Both the position numbers and the translations under genes were made by a program. From AP-15 sp963724435 (GTDB taxonomy: Bacteria; Pseudomonadota; Alphaproteobacteria; ATCC43930; CGMCC-115725), in contig CAVRUN010000011.1 in NCBI GenBank assembly GCA_963724435.1, positions 186,001-250,000 of the forward strand: DNA of 64,000 nucleotides, in the 5' to 3' direction. The notes below the pieces were generated by a model. It was not told where the DNA came from and made no database searches. It saw only the letters and a list, made by a program, of their open reading frames with translations. This document shows, piece by piece, positions 61,870-64,000 of this stretch (the first letter of the stretch is position 1; every line of letters begins with the position of its first letter).

Positions 61870-62535
61870 ATGCTGCCCCAATTGTCCGGACCATCGCGCC
61901 CGCCTGCCTCGGGGGGCAGGCCGAAGCAACTTGTCATCCTGCTGCATGGCCTGGGTGCGGATGGCAACGATCTGCTCAGCCTCGCCCCCTATTGGGCGCC
62001 ACTCCTGCCCGAGGCCGAGTTCATTTCGCCAAACGCCCCGTTCCCCTGCGACATGGGGCCATACGGTTACCAGTGGTTCAGCGCGCAAGATCGCAGCCCG
62101 GCGGCGGTTCTGGCAGGTGTTCGGGCCGCCGCTCCGGTCCTTGACGCTTTCATCAGCGACGCATTGGCCGCTCGCGGGCTCGGCGACAGCGAGTTGGCGC
62201 TGGTCGGCTTTTCGCAAGGCACGATGATGTCGCTGTTCGTCGGGTTGCGGCGCGCCGAGCCGGCAGCTGGTATCCTCGGATTTTCGGGACGGCTGCTCGC
62301 GCCCGAGTTGCTGACGAACGAACTGCGTTCGCGACCCCGCATCCTGCTGGTTCACGGCACCGAGGACCCGCTTGTTCCCTACGCCTCGCTGGCGGCCGCA
62401 GAAACCGCCCTTACGGAAGCGGGCGTGCCGGTCGAAACCATGACCTGCCCCGGAATCGGGCATTCGATCGACGAGAACGGACTGCGGCGCGGAGGCCAAT
62501 TCCTCAAGGACGTGCTAGCGGGAACGATGTCTTGA
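61870..62535 (+). CDS. Phospholipase/carboxylesterase-type alpha/beta hydrolase
   Basis: 221 residues. LVILLHGLGADGNDLLSLAPYW is the oxyanion-hole loop, VGFSQGTMMSLFVGL holds the nucleophile Ser in GFSQG, HGTEDPLVPY gives the Asp, and GIGHSIDENG the His: a complete triad of the YpfH/EstB-like family. It overlaps the convergent tlpA gene by 32 bases. It is cytoplasmic and its natural ester is not known. Confidence 0.88.
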   Translation: MLPQLSGPSRPPASGGRPKQLVILLHGLGADGNDLLSLAPYWAPLLPEAEFISPNAPFPCDMGPYGYQWFSAQDRSPAAVLAGVRAAAPVLDAFISDALAARGLGDSELALVGFSQGTMMSLFVGLRRAEPAAGILGFSGRLLAPELLTNELRSRPRILLVHGTEDPLVPYASLAAAETALTEAGVPVETMTCPGIGHSIDENGLRRGGQFLKDVLAGTMS

Positions 62536-63142
62536 CAATGTCGTCCGGTAACAGAAGCGGCTCGATGACCGACAGCATTTTGGGAGAATCCCACTCAGCC
62601 TCTCCCTCGACCCGTCCGATTACCCGGCCGCGCCGATCGATCAAAAAACTGGTCGGCAGCCCGTCGACATTGAAGGCTTGCGTGAGCGTGCTTTTGGGAT
62701 CGAGGTAGGTCTTGACCGCTTTGAGCCCAAACTTGGCGATGAACGGGGCCACCGCTTTGTTGCCGCCAATATCTTCAGAGATCGCGAGCACGGTAATCTT
62801 GTCGCCAAGCCGGGCTTGCAGGCGCTCGAGCGACGGCATCTCACGCCGGCACGGCGCGCACCAAGTGGCCCAAAGGTTCAGTAGAACAGGCTTGCCGGCA
62901 AAGTCGGAAAGGTTGGCGCTGGCGCCCATAGCATCGCTAAAGCTGACTTGCGGCGCCGGCCGTGGCGGTGAAGCGGGAACAAACTGGCCAAGCGGAGCTT
63001 GGGCGCCGCCGGCCGGCATCAACTGGACGCGCTCAGCTTCGTTGGCGCCAGTCGGAATGGTCCTTATCAGAATGGCGACGGCGAGCAAGCTGACCAGCAG
63101 CGCTCCTGACAGCCCCAGCACAATAGGCCGGACCATTCTCAT
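62504..63142 (-). CDS. tlpA: TlpA-type periplasmic thioredoxin-like disulfide reductase
   Basis: 212 residues. One N-terminal membrane anchor (about 7-26, VLGLSGALLVSLLAVAILI) and a periplasmic thioredoxin fold with LNLWATWCAPCRREMPSLERL as the CxxC active site, and GLPTSFLIDRRGRVIGR with the cis-Pro before the Thr. It reduces Cys of apo-cytochrome c or copper-transfer proteins. The arrangement divergent from argH is conserved in many alphaproteobacteria. Confidence 0.9.
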   Translation of the reverse strand: MRMVRPIVLGLSGALLVSLLAVAILIRTIPTGANEAERVQLMPAGGAQAPLGQFVPASPPRPAPQVSFSDAMGASANLSDFAGKPVLLNLWATWCAPCRREMPSLERLQARLGDKITVLAISEDIGGNKAVAPFIAKFGLKAVKTYLDPKSTLTQAFNVDGLPTSFLIDRRGRVIGRVEGEAEWDSPKMLSVIEPLLLPDDIVKTSFPLARP

Positions 63143-63178
63143 AAATCGGTCCCTTCTCGCCGGTTATTGGGGCAGAGA

Positions 63179-64000
63179 ATGACCGGCGCCAAAAAGACGT
63201 CTCGCACCGATACGAATGCGCAATGGGGCGGTCGCTTTGCAGCCGGTCCTGCGGAAATCATGCGCCGCATAAACGCATCGATCGATTTCGACAAGCGCCT
63301 ATGGGCAGAAGACATTGCCGGCTCTCAGGCCCATTGTGCAATGCTGGTGGCGCAGGACATCTTGTCGCCCGAAGATGGTGCCGCGATCGCCGCCGGTCTA
63401 GATCAAATCAAGGCGGAAATAGAGGCCGGCCAATTTACCTTCCGCGAGGCGCACGAAGACATTCACATGAATGTCGAGGCGCGCCTGGCCGAGTTGATCG
63501 GCCCGACTGCCGGCCGCCTGCACACCGCGCGTTCGCGCAATGACCAGGTCGCGACTGATCTGCGGCTGTGGTTGCGGGCGGCAATCGACCGCATCGACCA
63601 GGCGATGCGCGAACTTCAGCACGCATTAATCGACCGCGCCGAGGCCGAGGCCGACACCGTGATGCCCGGCTTTACCCACCTGCAAATCGCCCAGCCGGTC
63701 ACCTTCGGCCATCACCTGATGGCCTATGTCGAGATGATCCGCCGTGACCGCGGGCGCTTCAAGGATTGCCGACAGCGGTTGAACGAGTCGCCGCTCGGAG
63801 CCGCAGCGCTCGCCGGCACTTCGTTCCCGATCGATCGCGATGCGACGGCCGCAGCGCTGGGTTTCGACCGGCCGATGGCGAATTCGCTGGATGCCGTTTC
63901 GGACCGCGATTTTGCAGTCGAATTTCTTGCCGCCGCCGCCCTCGCGGGGACGCACCTATCCCGTTTTGCCGAAGAGATCGTGCTGTGGTGCAGTGACGGG
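63179..64000 (+). CDS. argH: Argininosuccinate lyase, N-terminal part
   Basis: 274 codons in frame to the end of the window; the rest is off the right edge. WGGRFAAGPAEIMRRINASI opens the protein, HEDIHMNVEARL and TARSRNDQVATDLRLWLR form the substrate site, THLQIAQPVTFGHHLM contains the catalytic His region, and SPLGAAALAGTSFPIDR leads toward the conserved signature (SSxMPxKKNP), which would lie just beyond the window. It cleaves argininosuccinate into arginine and fumarate. Confidence 0.92.
   Translation, partial: MTGAKKTSRTDTNAQWGGRFAAGPAEIMRRINASIDFDKRLWAEDIAGSQAHCAMLVAQDILSPEDGAAIAAGLDQIKAEIEAGQFTFREAHEDIHMNVEARLAELIGPTAGRLHTARSRNDQVATDLRLWLRAAIDRIDQAMRELQHALIDRAEAEADTVMPGFTHLQIAQPVTFGHHLMAYVEMIRRDRGRFKDCRQRLNESPLGAAALAGTSFPIDRDATAAALGFDRPMANSLDAVSDRDFAVEFLAAAALAGTHLSRFAEEIVLWCSDG

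Noticed and set aside
1..64000. CRISPR arrays, rRNA or tRNA genes
   Set aside because: No regularly spaced direct repeats and no tRNA cloverleaf or rRNA segment was recognised by eye; a tRNAscan or Infernal run would settle short RNAs.

Overview
The window is GC-rich, densely packed chromosomal DNA from an alphaproteobacterium. It is probably a soil or plant-associated lineage near Rhodospirillales or Hyphomicrobiales; this placement is inferred from gene content (heme A synthase end, coaBC-dut, Rrf2-cysK-moeB, gluQ, tlpA divergent from argH, DUF1194, DUF6134, Gly-rich secreted proteins), not from a marker tree. I saw no rRNA, tRNA or CRISPR array.

Bases 1-11,100 are mostly housekeeping: the end of heme A synthase, a one-chain methylmalonyl-CoA mutase, a cupin whose ribosome binding site lies in a hairpin, coaBC-dut, an Rrf2 regulator with cysK and moeB, hemC, and a UvrD/PcrA helicase. 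Bases 11,200-30,600 are catabolic and accessory: a GST, a luciferase-like flavoprotein, three tandem FMN alpha-hydroxy-acid dehydrogenases, a frameshifted MFS carrier, a frameshifted DUF1194 protein, a group IV (ornithine-type) decarboxylase, and pncC. Then follows an operon of a MenB/BadI-like crotonase, DUF2332, an acyl-CoA ligase and an enoyl-CoA hydratase. A TIGR04282/TIGR04283-like glycosyltransferase pair stands divergent from a PA0069-type radical SAM gene. A 52-residue ORF is coupled to a Cys-containing GrdB/PrdB-like reductase subunit.

Bases 30,900-37,050 hold the least familiar cluster: two paralogous exported DUF6134 proteins flank a fold-type II PLP enzyme, followed by a two-subunit CoA-transferase and a frameshifted luciferase-like gene. 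Bases 37,200-40,300 carry pxpA, divergent from pxpBC, with a brnTA-like toxin-antitoxin pair directly behind pxpA. A CVNH-domain exported protein, another acyl-CoA ligase, two lipoproteins, a hydrolase/flavoprotein pair, a cNMP-binding PP2C phosphatase and a succinate-semialdehyde dehydrogenase (gabD) follow.

Bases 49,450-52,800 are a small mosaic island. They contain a cluster of CGGGAA motifs, a 124-bp inverted-repeat element, two separated scraps that match consecutive parts of the gabD 3' end, an intact IS630-family element, an AT-richer dCMP deaminase, a lipoprotein and a degraded IS5-like transposase tail. The two gabD scraps bracket the IS and deaminase, so the cargo seems to have entered a decayed gabD-like copy.

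Bases 52,800-64,000 carry an ICL/PEP-mutase-family enzyme lacking the usual active-site Cys, a duplicated EmrB-type efflux system with emrA and a MarR regulator (with a candidate self-operator), three unfamiliar genes of which the last has a phage-tail-like C-terminus, gluQ, a carboxylesterase, tlpA and the start of argH. Three separate genes (18.1, 19.4 and 36.3 kb) each carry a frameshift equivalent to one extra base; these are either recent lesions or sequence errors.
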